Shown one piece after another: positions 33,417-42,067 of a stretch of DNA of 64,000 nucleotides. Location of the stretch: NCBI RefSeq assembly GCF_036227325.1, contig NZ_CP109467.1, forward strand, positions 6,882,001 through 6,946,000, given 5' to 3'. The stretch comes from Streptomyces sp. NBC_01465 (lineage in GTDB: Bacteria > Actinomycetota > Actinomycetes > Streptomycetales > Streptomycetaceae). The notes under the pieces are model-generated. The model ran no database searches and was not told the origin of the DNA. It saw nothing but the letters and a program-made list of their open reading frames with translations. Position numbers and translations under genes: made by a program. Every line of letters starts with the position of its first letter. Within the stretch, counting starts at the first letter, position 1.

Positions 33417-33888
33417 GGTCCATTCCTGGGTGTGGGCACGCCGACGCCGTCCCGGGAGCGGGGCGGGCGTGCAGGGGTGTGTGGAGATGCGCGTACGCCG
33501 TCGGACCGGATGCGGTGCTGACGGCGTACGGCGCGGGCGGGCTCGGCCCAGAGATCAGAGATCAGAGAGCCGGCACGGAACAGCGCGCGACATCACCCGC
33601 ACCGCCGTATGCGGCGGGCGGTCGTCATGGCGCAGGCTGCTGTTCACGTCCCCAGCCAACCGTCCCGCGACGGCCGGCTCAAGAGAGCTCAGCCGTCCTT
33701 GACGGTCCTCTGACGTGACCACGTCGTCACGGGGGGTGACCAAGGGGCGTCTCTGGGGCCTTCGCGTAAGAGTCGCGTCAAGGCGGCACCCCTTGCCGTA
33801 AGGGGGCCGTCAACGGAACGCGCAGAAGTCGTCAGAGGCGGTTTCCTCAAGGAGTCCGATCACTTCCGAACTTCTTCAGGAGCTCACG
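33417..33888. promoter_or_regulatory. kdp regulatory region with three K-island repeats
   Basis: 472 bp without a gene. F at 33699-33715 reads, on the minus strand, CGTCAG-AGGAC-CGTCAA. E1 at 33765-33781 is CGTAAG-AGTCG-CGTCAA and E2 at 33797-33813 is CGTAAG-GGGGC-CGTCAA, 32 bp apart and oriented toward kdp. All three have the 11-bp period. The kdp leader peptide gene starts 76 bp after E2. The SDR promoter must lie at the left end, where I see no clear motif. Confidence 0.7.
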
Positions 33889-33972
33889 ATGGCCGACCTG
33901 GCCTTCGTCGTCACCACGATCGCGGTCTTCGCGCTGGTGGCGCTCATCGCCAAAGGGGTGACCAAGCTGTGA
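33889..33972 (+). CDS. 27-residue membrane peptide heading the kdp operon
   Basis: Starts MADLAFVVTTIAVFALVALI and ends AKGVTKL: one hydrophobic helix with a short basic C-terminus, resembling KdpF in size and topology but different in sequence. GGAG at 33880 lies about 5 nt before the ATG. Its stop overlaps the kdpF start (GTGA), so it is translationally coupled to the complex genes. I know of no assigned function; it may be a second KdpF-like stabilising subunit or a membrane-inserted leader. Confidence 0.72.
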   Translation: MADLAFVVTTIAVFALVALIAKGVTKL

Positions 33973-34058
33973 CTGCCGAGAACATCGTCGGCCTCGTCGT
34001 GGCCGTCGCCCTGCTGGGTTACCTCGTCATAGCCCTTGTCTTTCCGGAGAGGTTCTGA
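33969..34058 (+). CDS. kdpF: KdpF small subunit of the K+-transporting ATPase
   Basis: 29 residues: TAENIVGLVVAVALLGYLV, then IALVFPERF. One membrane helix and the PERF ending are typical of actinobacterial KdpF, which stabilises the KdpABC complex. The GTG start overlaps the preceding microprotein stop, and kdpA follows after 6 bp. Confidence 0.9.
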   Translation: MTAENIVGLVVAVALLGYLVIALVFPERF

Positions 34059-34064
34059 GCCCTG

Positions 34065-35729
34065 ATGAGCCCCGTCCTCGCTGGTGTGCTGCAGTTCCTC
34101 GCGCTCTTCGTCGCGCTGGCTCTGGCATACCGTCCGCTCGGCGACTACATGGCCGGCGTCTACTCCTCGAAGAAGCACCTCCGGGTCGAGAAGTGGATCT
34201 ACAAGGCCATCGGCGCCAACCCCTCCACCGAGATGCGCTGGCCCGCCTATCTGCGCGGTGTCCTCGCCTTCTCCCTGGTGAGCGTCCTCTTCCTCTACCT
34301 GCTGCAGCGCATCCAGGGCTCGCTCCCCGGCTCGCTCGGCTTCTCCTCGATCGACCCGGACCAGGCGTTCAACACCGCCGCGTCGTTCGTCTCCAACACC
34401 AACTGGCAGTCGTACTACGGCGAGCAGGCCATGGGCCACGTCGTACAGACCGGCGGTCTTGCCGTACAGAACTTCCTCTCGGCATCCGTCGGCATCGCCG
34501 TGGCGGTGGCCCTCGTCCGCGGCTTCGCCCGCTCCCGCACCGGTGAGCTCGGCAACTTCTGGGCCGACCTGGTGCGCGGCACCGTCCGCATCCTCATCCC
34601 GATCGCGGCGATCGCCGCCGTCGTGCTGGTCGCGTGCGGCGCCATCCAGAACTTCTCCGGCATCCACTCGGTCGGCCAGTTCATGGGCGGCTCGCAGCAG
34701 TGGAACGGCGGCGCGGTCGCATCCCAGGAGGCCATCAAGGAGCTGGGCACCAACGGCGGCGGCTACTTCAACGCCAACTCGGCCCACCCCTTCGAGAACC
34801 CCAACGGCTTCTCGAACCTCTTCGAGATCTTCCTGATCCTCGTGATCCCCTTCGCGCTGACCCGCACCTTCGGCCGCATGGTCGGCTCGATCAAGCAGGG
34901 TTACGCGATCCTCGCCACGATGGTGACGATCTGGGTCGGCTTCACCGCGCTGATGATGTGGACCGAGTTCCACCACGGCGGCCCGGCCTTCGACATCGCC
35001 GGCGGCGCCATGGAGGGCAAGGAGACCCGGTTCGGCATCCCCGGATCGTCGATCTTCTCGGTCGCGACCACCCTCACCTCGACCGGTGCGGTCAACTCCT
35101 TCCACTCCTCTTTCACCGGCTTCGGCGGCGGCATCACGATGCTCGGCATGCAGCTCGGCGAGATCGCACCCGGTGGTACCGGGTCCGGCCTCTACGGAAT
35201 GCTGATCATGGCGATCATCGCGGTGTTCATCGCGGGTCTGATGGTCGGCCGTACCCCGGAGTACCTGGGCAAGAAGATCGGCACCCGCCAGATCAAGTTC
35301 GCGGCCTGCTACATCCTCATCACCCCGGCGCTGGTGCTCTGCTTCACCGCCGCGGCGATGGCGCTGCCCACCCCCGGCCACTCGATGACCAACTCGGGTG
35401 CGCACGGCTTCTCCGAGATCCTGTACGCCTACACCTCGGGCGCCAACAACAACGGTTCGGCCTTCGCAGGGCTCAACGCCGACACCCAGTGGTTCAACAC
35501 CACGATCGGTCTCGCGATGCTCCTCGGCCGCTTCGTGCCGATGATCTTCGTCCTGGCGCTGGCCGGCTCGCTCGCGGAGCAGAAGCCGGTCCCCGCCACC
35601 GCAGGAACGCTCCGTACCGAGAAGCCGCTGTTCACCGGGCTCCTCGTCGGAACCATCCTCATCGTCACCGGTCTCACCTACTTCCCCGCGCTCGCGCTGG
35701 GACCGCTCGCTGAAGGGCTGGCGTCATGA
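34065..35729 (+). CDS. kdpA: KdpA, K+-binding and translocating subunit
   Basis: 554 residues, about ten membrane helices. It belongs to the superfamily of K+ transporters with four pore-loop repeats; visible filter-region segments are [53 protein letters not shown] and [14 protein letters not shown]. It forms the high-affinity K+ pore of the P-type KdpFABC complex in the plasma membrane. Its stop overlaps kdpB by ATGA. Confidence 0.96.
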   Translation: MSPVLAGVLQFLALFVALALAYRPLGDYMAGVYSSKKHLRVEKWIYKAIGANPSTEMRWPAYLRGVLAFSLVSVLFLYLLQRIQGSLPGSLGFSSIDPDQAFNTAASFVSNTNWQSYYGEQAMGHVVQTGGLAVQNFLSASVGIAVAVALVRGFARSRTGELGNFWADLVRGTVRILIPIAAIAAVVLVACGAIQNFSGIHSVGQFMGGSQQWNGGAVASQEAIKELGTNGGGYFNANSAHPFENPNGFSNLFEIFLILVIPFALTRTFGRMVGSIKQGYAILATMVTIWVGFTALMMWTEFHHGGPAFDIAGGAMEGKETRFGIPGSSIFSVATTLTSTGAVNSFHSSFTGFGGGITMLGMQLGEIAPGGTGSGLYGMLIMAIIAVFIAGLMVGRTPEYLGKKIGTRQIKFAACYILITPALVLCFTAAAMALPTPGHSMTNSGAHGFSEILYAYTSGANNNGSAFAGLNADTQWFNTTIGLAMLLGRFVPMIFVLALAGSLAEQKPVPATAGTLRTEKPLFTGLLVGTILIVTGLTYFPALALGPLAEGLAS

Positions 35730-37828
35730 GTACCCTCACTCCGGCCCGGGCGCCCCACCAGGACGCACCCACGGGCCACAAGCCGGAAGCCGGCAGCCGT
35801 GTCGGCGGCGGGCTCTTCGACCCGAAGCAGCTGATCAAGTCCTTCCCGGACGCGATCAGGAAGCTCCACCCGCGCGTCATGGTCAAGTCGCCCGTGATGT
35901 TCGTGGTCGAGATCGGGTCCGTACTGACCACGGTCTTCGCGATCAAGGACCCGGGCAGCTGGTTCGGCTGGGCGATCGCCGCCTGGCTCTGGCTGACCAC
36001 GATCTTCGCCAACCTGGCCGAGGCAGTCGCCGAAGGCCGTGGCAAGGCGCAGGCCGACACCCTGCGCAAGGCCAAGACCGAGACCGTCGCCCGCCGCCTC
36101 AAGAACGGCGTCGAGGAGCAGGTGCCCGGCACCGCGCTCACCATCGGTGACCTGGTGGTCTGCGAGGCCGGAGACATCATCCCCGGCGACGGTGACGTCG
36201 TCGAGGGTGTAGCGAGCGTCGACGAATCGGCCATCACCGGTGAATCGGCCCCCGTCATCCGGGAGTCGGGCGGCGACCGCTGTGCCGTCACGGGCGGTAC
36301 GAAGGTGCTGTCCGACCGGATCGTCGTCAAGATCACGACGAAGCCCGGCGAGACCTTCATCGACCGCATGATCGCCCTCGTCGAGGGCGCGGCCCGGCAG
36401 AAGACGCCGAACGAGATCGCGCTGAACATCCTGCTCGCCTCGCTCACCATCGTCTTCCTGCTCGCGGTTGTCACCCTGCAGCCCTTCGCGACGTACGCCG
36501 GCGCCGAGCAGTCGATGATCGTGCTGACCGCGCTGCTGGTCTGCCTGATCCCGACGACCATCGGGGCTCTGCTCTCCGCGATCGGCATCGCGGGCATGGA
36601 CCGGCTGGTTCAGCGCAACGTACTGGCCATGTCCGGCAGGGCAGTTGAAGCCGCGGGTGACGTGTCCACGCTGCTGCTCGACAAGACCGGCACCATCACC
36701 CTGGGCAACCGCCAGGCCTCGGAGTTCGTACCCGTACGCGGAACGACCGAGGCGGAGGTCGCCGACGCAGCCCAGCTCTCGTCGCTCTCCGACGAGACCC
36801 CCGAGGGCCGCTCCATCGTCGTACTGGCGAAGGAGAAGTACGGGCTGCGCGAGCGCCACCAGGGCGAACTGACGCAGGCCGAGTGGATCGAGTTCACCGC
36901 ACAGACCCGTATGTCGGGTGTCGACGTCGACGGCCGCAAGGTCCGCAAGGGCGCGACCGGTTCGGTCATCGCCTGGGTCAAGGAGCAGGGCGGCGAGGTG
37001 TCCGAGGACGCCGACACCCTCTCCAACACCATCTCCCAGGCCGGCGGCACCCCGCTGCTCGTCGCCGTCAAGGACGAGCGGGGCGCCCGCATCCTCGGGG
37101 TCATCCACCTCAAGGACGTCGTCAAGGAGGGCATGCGCGAGCGGTTCGACGAACTGCGCCGCATGGGGATCAAGACCGTCATGATCACGGGTGACAACCC
37201 GCTGACCGCCAAGGCGATCGCGGAGGAGGCGGGCGTGGACGACTTCCTCGCCGAGGCCACCCCCGAGGACAAGATGGCGCTGATCAAGCGCGAGCAGGCC
37301 GGTGGCAAGCTCGTCGCGATGACCGGTGACGGTACGAACGACGCGCCCGCGCTGGCCCAGGCGGACGTCGGCGTCGCGATGAACACGGGTACGTCGGCCG
37401 CGAAGGAGGCCGGCAACATGGTCGACCTCGACTCGAACCCGACCAAGCTCATCGAGATCGTCGAGATCGGCAAGCAACTCCTCATCACCCGTGGTGCGTT
37501 GACGACCTTCTCGATCGCCAACGACGTCGCGAAGTACTTCGCGATCATCCCGGCGATGTTCGCGGTGGTCTACCCGGGCCTCGACAAGCTGAACATCATG
37601 CACCTGGCCAGCCCCGAGTCGGCGATCCTGTCCGCCGTCATCTTCAACGCGCTGATCATCATCGCGCTGGTGCCGCTGGCCCTGAAGGGCGTGCAGTACA
37701 AGCCGACCAGCGCCGACAAGATGCTCCGGCGCAACCTCACGATCTACGGAATCGGCGGTCTGATCGCCCCGTTCATCGGTATCAAGATCATCGACCTGCT
37801 CATCTCCCTCATCCCCGGAATCGGCTGA
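35726..37828 (+). CDS. kdpB: KdpB, P-type ATPase subunit
   Basis: 700 residues. The phosphorylated aspartate is D319 in LLLDKTGT; the actuator loop [10 protein letters not shown] carries the TGES motif and its regulatory serine; the nucleotide domain has GATGSV, and the hinge shows [14 protein letters not shown] and [22 protein letters not shown]. It powers K+ uptake through KdpA. The protein is the usual length; coupling by ATGA with kdpA and 6 bp to kdpC indicates one operon. Confidence 0.97.
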   Translation: MSTLTPARAPHQDAPTGHKPEAGSRVGGGLFDPKQLIKSFPDAIRKLHPRVMVKSPVMFVVEIGSVLTTVFAIKDPGSWFGWAIAAWLWLTTIFANLAEAVAEGRGKAQADTLRKAKTETVARRLKNGVEEQVPGTALTIGDLVVCEAGDIIPGDGDVVEGVASVDESAITGESAPVIRESGGDRCAVTGGTKVLSDRIVVKITTKPGETFIDRMIALVEGAARQKTPNEIALNILLASLTIVFLLAVVTLQPFATYAGAEQSMIVLTALLVCLIPTTIGALLSAIGIAGMDRLVQRNVLAMSGRAVEAAGDVSTLLLDKTGTITLGNRQASEFVPVRGTTEAEVADAAQLSSLSDETPEGRSIVVLAKEKYGLRERHQGELTQAEWIEFTAQTRMSGVDVDGRKVRKGATGSVIAWVKEQGGEVSEDADTLSNTISQAGGTPLLVAVKDERGARILGVIHLKDVVKEGMRERFDELRRMGIKTVMITGDNPLTAKAIAEEAGVDDFLAEATPEDKMALIKREQAGGKLVAMTGDGTNDAPALAQADVGVAMNTGTSAAKEAGNMVDLDSNPTKLIEIVEIGKQLLITRGALTTFSIANDVAKYFAIIPAMFAVVYPGLDKLNIMHLASPESAILSAVIFNALIIIALVPLALKGVQYKPTSADKMLRRNLTIYGIGGLIAPFIGIKIIDLLISLIPGIG

Positions 37829-37834
37829 TCTGCC

Positions 37835-38500
37835 ATGAACAACTCTGTGAGCGGCGCCGGCCGCCTGCTCTGGGCCGGGCTCCGTGCCCTGCTCGTCCTG
37901 ACCGTGGTGTGCGGCGTGATCTATCCGCTCGTCGTCACCGGTATCGCCCAGGCCGCGTTCAGCAACAAGGCCAACGGCTCCGAGATCAAGGAGAACGGCA
38001 AGGTCGTCGGCTCCTCCCTCATCGGGCAGACCTACAACCTCCCGCTGAAGAAGGGCGAGGAGACCCCGGCCGCGGACCTCAAGTGGTTCCAGCCGCGCCC
38101 CTCCAACGGCCTCGGCTCCAACAGCGTCAACACTCAGTACAAGCTGATCCTGTCCGGCGCCACGAACCGTTCCGGTGACAACGCCGACCTGATCAAGTGG
38201 GTCACCGACGCCAAGGCCGCCGTCGTCAAGGACAACTCGGTGAACGGCTACACGGTGAAGCCTGGGGACGTCCCGGCCGACGCCGTGACCTCCTCGGGCT
38301 CGGGTCTCGACCCGGCGATCTCCCCCGAGTACGCGAAGATCCAGATCCACCGGATCGCCGCACTCAACCACCTCACGGTGGACCAGGTCGACCAGCTCGT
38401 CGCCGACAACACCAGCGGCCGCCTCCTGGGCTTCATGAGCGAGCCGACGGTCAACGTCCTGAAGCTCAACATCGCGCTCAAGGACCTGCTGCAGAAGTGA
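37835..38500 (+). CDS. kdpC: KdpC subunit of the K+-transporting ATPase
   Basis: 221 residues with one N-terminal membrane helix (LRALLVLTVVCGVIYPLVVTG) and a soluble external domain containing the conserved QPRPSNG and PEYAKIQIHRIA segments and the LNVLKLNIAL-type ending. It supports nucleotide affinity and assembly of the Kdp complex. A strong hairpin follows the stop, separating it from kdpE. Confidence 0.95.
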   Translation: MNNSVSGAGRLLWAGLRALLVLTVVCGVIYPLVVTGIAQAAFSNKANGSEIKENGKVVGSSLIGQTYNLPLKKGEETPAADLKWFQPRPSNGLGSNSVNTQYKLILSGATNRSGDNADLIKWVTDAKAAVVKDNSVNGYTVKPGDVPADAVTSSGSGLDPAISPEYAKIQIHRIAALNHLTVDQVDQLVADNTSGRLLGFMSEPTVNVLKLNIALKDLLQK

Positions 38501-38514
38501 CCGCGTTACAGCAA

Positions 38515-38564
38515 GGGGCGGGAGCCGGCAGGCCAGGCACACCCTGGCCGCCGGCTCCCGCCCC
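38515..38564 (+). terminator. Large hairpin between kdpC and kdpE
   Basis: 15-bp perfect outer stem (GGGGCGGGAGCCGGC with its complement at 38550-38564) and a 7-bp inner stem (GGCCAGG/CCTGGCC), interrupted by one unpaired base on the left side. It should attenuate or end transcription before kdpE, so kdpE is probably read at a lower level. Confidence 0.8.
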
Positions 38565-38591
38565 TCCGCACAACAGAAAGGCGGCACACCG

Positions 38592-39278
38592 ATGACCCGG
38601 GTGCTGGTGGTGGAGGACGAACCACAGCTCGTACGGGCGCTCGAGATCAATCTCAGGGCGCGGAAGTACGTCGTCGATGCCGCGTCCGACGGGGAGACCG
38701 CACTGATACTGGCCGCCGAGAACCCACCCGATGCCGTGCTCCTCGACCTCGGACTGCCGGACATGGACGGCCTCGACGTACTGAAGACGCTCCGCCGCTG
38801 GTCCCGGGCGCCCGTCCTGGTGGTCTCCGCGCGCAGCACCTCCGACGAGAAGGTCGCGGCGCTGGACGCCGGGGCCGACGACTACATCACCAAGCCGTTC
38901 AGCATGGACGAACTCCTCGCCCGCCTGCGCGTGGCCACCCGCCGCACCGCACCCGCGACGCGGTCCGACGGCGGGACGGGCATCGTCACCACCGAGAACT
39001 TCACGCTGGACCTGCACGCCAAGAAGGCCAGGCGCGGCGGCAAAGACGTCCGGCTCACGCCGACCGAGTGGCACCTGGTCGAGGTCCTCACCCGCAACCG
39101 CGGCCGCCTCGTCAGCCAGCGCCAGCTCCTGGAGGAGGTCTGGGGTCCCGGCTACCGGACGCAGAGCAACTATCTCCGCGTCTACATGGCCCAGCTGAGG
39201 CGCAAGCTCGAAGCGGACCCCTCGCATCCACGGCATCTCATCACTGCTCCGGGGATGGGTTACCGCTTCGAACTCTGA
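38592..39278 (+). CDS. kdpE: KdpE response regulator (OmpR/PhoB family)
   Basis: 228 residues. Receiver domain with the acidic pair E8-D9, phosphorylatable D52 in LLDLGLPDMDG, and the conserved lysine in DDYITKPF; C-terminal winged-helix effector (LTPTEWHLVEVLTRNRGRLVSQRQLLEEVWG, then SNYLRVYMAQLRRKLE). The family binds tandem direct repeats about 11 bp apart, which fits the repeats described in this island. It is separated from its sensor kdpD by ~11 kb and from kdpC by a hairpin; AAAGG precedes the ATG. Confidence 0.95.
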   Translation: MTRVLVVEDEPQLVRALEINLRARKYVVDAASDGETALILAAENPPDAVLLDLGLPDMDGLDVLKTLRRWSRAPVLVVSARSTSDEKVAALDAGADDYITKPFSMDELLARLRVATRRTAPATRSDGGTGIVTTENFTLDLHAKKARRGGKDVRLTPTEWHLVEVLTRNRGRLVSQRQLLEEVWGPGYRTQSNYLRVYMAQLRRKLEADPSHPRHLITAPGMGYRFEL

Positions 39279-39302
39279 CGACACGTCAGGAATCATGTAC
39301 GG

Positions 39303-39355
39303 GAACGTTGTTCACATCTATAACCATTGACGTGCCCATGGCGACCCTTTAGTGT
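39303..39355 (+). promoter_or_regulatory. Promoter and possible operator of the pectate lyase gene
   Basis: TTGACG at 39327 and TAGTGT at 39350 with a 17-bp spacer form a good housekeeping-type promoter, about 84 bp before the start codon. Just upstream, GAAC-GTT-GTTC at 39303-39313 is a small dyad that could bind a repressor. Confidence 0.6.
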
Positions 39356-39438
39356 CCGAAGAAAGGGCTTTCTCGCCCTGAAGCTGATACCCACCCGCGC
39401 AGCTCGTTCATGCAGTCGAACCGCCATGGAGGCGAACG

Positions 39439-41016
39439 ATGCAACTGAAAGCCGCCCTCGCATGTGCCGGCCTGTTGGCCGGAGCGCTAGTTGCCCTGCC
39501 CGGCACGACGGCGCAGGCCGCGTCCACCCGTTATGAGGCCGAGAGTTCGCCGGCCGTCTGCACCGGCACCATCGACTCCAACTGGACCGGCTACTCCGGC
39601 AGCGGGTTCTGCAATGGCAACAACGCCGTTGGTGCGTATGCCCAGTTCACCGTGAACGCGAGTGCCGCGGGCACCGCGACGCTTCAGGTGCGTTTCAGCA
39701 ACGGGACCACCACCGCCCGGCCCGCGGACGTCGTGGTGAACGGATCGACGGTCGCGTCGGCGTCGTTCGAGGGCACGGCCGCGTGGGACACCTGGACCGC
39801 GAAGACGCTCACGGTGCCGGTGAAGGCGGGCAGCAACACCATCCGGTTCAACCCCACCAGCGTGAACGGACTGCCCGACGTCGACAGCCTCGACGTCGAG
39901 GTGGCCACCGGCACCACACCGCCGTCGGGCACCGCGCTGTACGTGGCGCCGGGCGGCAGCGACAGCGCGGCCGGAACGCAGGCCGCCCCGACGACGCTGC
40001 CCTCCGCGATCAGCCGCGTCGCACCCGGCGGGACGATCTACGTGCGGGGCGGAACGTACAACTACTCCTCGACGGTCACCGTCCCGGTCGGCAGCGACGG
40101 CACCTCCGCCGCCCGCACCACCCTGTCCGCCTACCCGGGCGAGACCCCGGTCCTCAACTTCTCGGCGCAGAGCGAGAGTTCGACCAACCGCGGACTCCAG
40201 CTGAACGCCTCGTACTGGCACCTCTACGGTCTGGTCGTCGAGCACGCCGGTGACAACGGGATCTACGTCGGCGGCAGCAACAACGTGGTGGAGCGCACGG
40301 TGACGCGCTTCAACCACGACTCGGGTCTTCAACTCGGCCGGATCGCCTCCACCACCCCCAGCTCGCAGTGGCCGTCGAACAATCTGATCGTGAGCGCCGA
40401 GTCGCACGACAACGCGGACTCCGACGGCGAGGACGCGGACGGCTTCGCGGCGAAGCTCACGACGGGGACCGGGAACGTCTTCCGGTACGACGTCTCGCAC
40501 AACAACATCGACGACGGCTGGGACCTCTACACCAAGACGGACACGGGGGCGATCGGCCCGGTGACCATCGAGTACTCGCTGTCGTACAACAACGGCACGC
40601 TCTCCGACGGCACCGTGAACTCCAACGGCGACCGCAACGGCTACAAGCTCGGCGGCGACGACATCGCGGTCAACCACACCGTCCAGCACAGCATCGCGTT
40701 CGGCAACGGCCATCACGGGTTCACGTACAACAGCAACCCCGGGAAGATGGCCATCTCGAACAACGCCAGCATCGACAACGCCGAGCGCAACTACTCGTTC
40801 GACGCCGGGACTTCGGTGTTCCGGACGAACACCTCGTGCCGCTTCGCGGTCACCGGCTCGAACGACAAGACGGTCGGCGACGCCGACAGCTCGAACCAGT
40901 TCTGGTCGGGCACGAACGGATCCCGGTGCTCCTCGTACGCCGGCGCCCTGGCCTGGTCCTTCGCCTCGGACGGCCACCTCGCGGTGACGTTCGGCGGCAA
41001 GGTCGTCACGCCGTAG
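39439..41016 (+). CDS. Secreted PL9 pectate lyase with an N-terminal CBM35/6-like module
   Basis: 525 residues. Sec signal peptide (CAGLLAGALVALPGTTAQAA), a carbohydrate-binding beta-sandwich (RYEAESSPAV to about residue 155), then a right-handed parallel beta-helix. The segment DNADSDGEDADGFAAKLT contains the calcium site and probable catalytic lysine of family PL9, and repeated NNIDDGWDLYTKT and YNNGT turns follow. It would cleave polygalacturonate outside the cell by beta-elimination. GGAGG lies 7 nt before the ATG. The gene is monocistronic, with its own promoter and a strong terminator. Confidence 0.88.
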   Translation: MQLKAALACAGLLAGALVALPGTTAQAASTRYEAESSPAVCTGTIDSNWTGYSGSGFCNGNNAVGAYAQFTVNASAAGTATLQVRFSNGTTTARPADVVVNGSTVASASFEGTAAWDTWTAKTLTVPVKAGSNTIRFNPTSVNGLPDVDSLDVEVATGTTPPSGTALYVAPGGSDSAAGTQAAPTTLPSAISRVAPGGTIYVRGGTYNYSSTVTVPVGSDGTSAARTTLSAYPGETPVLNFSAQSESSTNRGLQLNASYWHLYGLVVEHAGDNGIYVGGSNNVVERTVTRFNHDSGLQLGRIASTTPSSQWPSNNLIVSAESHDNADSDGEDADGFAAKLTTGTGNVFRYDVSHNNIDDGWDLYTKTDTGAIGPVTIEYSLSYNNGTLSDGTVNSNGDRNGYKLGGDDIAVNHTVQHSIAFGNGHHGFTYNSNPGKMAISNNASIDNAERNYSFDAGTSVFRTNTSCRFAVTGSNDKTVGDADSSNQFWSGTNGSRCSSYAGALAWSFASDGHLAVTFGGKVVTP

Positions 41017-41038
41017 CCGGGCCCTGTACACCTCCGCG

Positions 41039-41069
41039 CCGGTCCGTCCTGCTCGTCAGGACGGACCGG
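41039..41069. terminator. Terminator hairpin after the pectate lyase gene
   Basis: Perfect 13-bp stem (CCGGTCCGTCCTG) with loop CTCGT, between convergent genes; probably bidirectional. Confidence 0.82.
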
Positions 41070-41088
41070 ACGCGGTCCTGAAGCGCCC

Positions 41089-41715
41089 TCAGTTGTCGAA
41101 CCAGACGATCAGCCGGACGTTGTCGTCGCCGTGTTGCGAGGCGAGGGCCTCCATGACGGTCCAGACCGGCGTCCAGTCGCCGGATTCCCGAACGGCGTCC
41201 CGGCGACGGATCGTCTCGAACCTGTAGAGGGTGTCACCGATGAGCCACTCGCTCCCCTCGGGCCATGCCTCGGCGTCGCCCGGTATCCGATCGGGGAGTC
41301 CGGCATGTTGGGCGAACCAGGGACTCCAGCTGGACTTTCCCGTCAGCGTCAGCCCGTCGGCGGTTTGTCGGTAGATGTGGATCCGGCTGTCGGTCTTTTC
41401 CGCGGGCTCGTCCCAGTCGACCGCCTTGAGCTCTGCCCAGGTGATCCAAGTGGTTCCGTACGGCTGGTACTGCTCCCATCGGGCGAAGTCGGCACGAACA
41501 GCCTCGGACACATCGATCGGCAGTCCGCGATCCGCGGCCAGCGGACGGAAGTTGGCGTAGTTGCGGATTCCGAAGAGGCAGCCGAACGCGTCGTAGTCCC
41601 TGTTGATGTTGAGGAAGAAGAGGTCGACGGCGGCCCGCCAGACCGATTCCTCGTCCTCATCCTCGTGCAGATGCCATGCGCGGCATTCGATCATGCCGCT
41701 GATATCCGTCCCCAT
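41089..41715 (-). CDS. Hypothetical protein
   Basis: 208 residues, acidic, tryptophan-rich and without a signal or membrane helix. It begins MGTDISGMIECRAWHL and contains the segments FGIRNYANFRPLAADRGLP and TTWITWAELKAVDWDEPAE. Similar proteins are scattered in Streptomyces, but I cannot name a family. No catalytic motif is visible. It ends convergently with the pectate lyase gene and is followed upstream by the DUF2316 gene on the same strand with a 32-bp gap. Confidence 0.6.
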   Translation of the reverse strand: MGTDISGMIECRAWHLHEDEDEESVWRAAVDLFFLNINRDYDAFGCLFGIRNYANFRPLAADRGLPIDVSEAVRADFARWEQYQPYGTTWITWAELKAVDWDEPAEKTDSRIHIYRQTADGLTLTGKSSWSPWFAQHAGLPDRIPGDAEAWPEGSEWLIGDTLYRFETIRRRDAVRESGDWTPVWTVMEALASQHGDDNVRLIVWFDN

Positions 41716-41747
41716 GACGAAAATTGTGCAACCTGCGTCAATCGGTT

Positions 41748-42059
41748 TTACGAGGGCGCGGTGAAGTCGTGGCGGGGTGCCTTGCGCAGGGAGAACCAGG
41801 CGCGGGCCAGGAGGCGTGCGCGATCCGTGAGTACCGTGTAGGGCGTGGGGTGTTGGCCCGCGTCCCTCGCCGCGTGTTCCAGGTAGTCGCGCAGTTGCCA
41901 TACGTCTGCCGGATCGGACGATGCGTCCAGCGCGTCCCGCAGTCGCCGGGGTGTGAAGTGCAGGTCCGCTGCTGCTTCCCCGGGTGTCAGGCCCGAGAGC
42001 CTGAGATTGGTCTTCAACTCCTCGCTCGTTCGAAGGCGTTCGGTTGCGTTGAGTGACAT
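41748..42059 (-). CDS. DUF2316 family protein
   Basis: 103 residues. SLNATERLRTSEELKTNLRLSG, LTPGEAAADLHFTPRRLRDAL and DPADVWQLRDYLEHAARDAG are the characteristic segments of DUF2316, small helical proteins common next to oxidoreductases in actinobacteria. The first part looks like a helix-turn-helix. It lies 8 bp after the aldo/keto reductase gene on the same strand, so the two form an operon. Function unknown. Confidence 0.8.
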   Translation of the reverse strand: MSLNATERLRTSEELKTNLRLSGLTPGEAAADLHFTPRRLRDALDASSDPADVWQLRDYLEHAARDAGQHPTPYTVLTDRARLLARAWFSLRKAPRHDFTAPS

Positions 42060-42067
42060 GGATCGTC

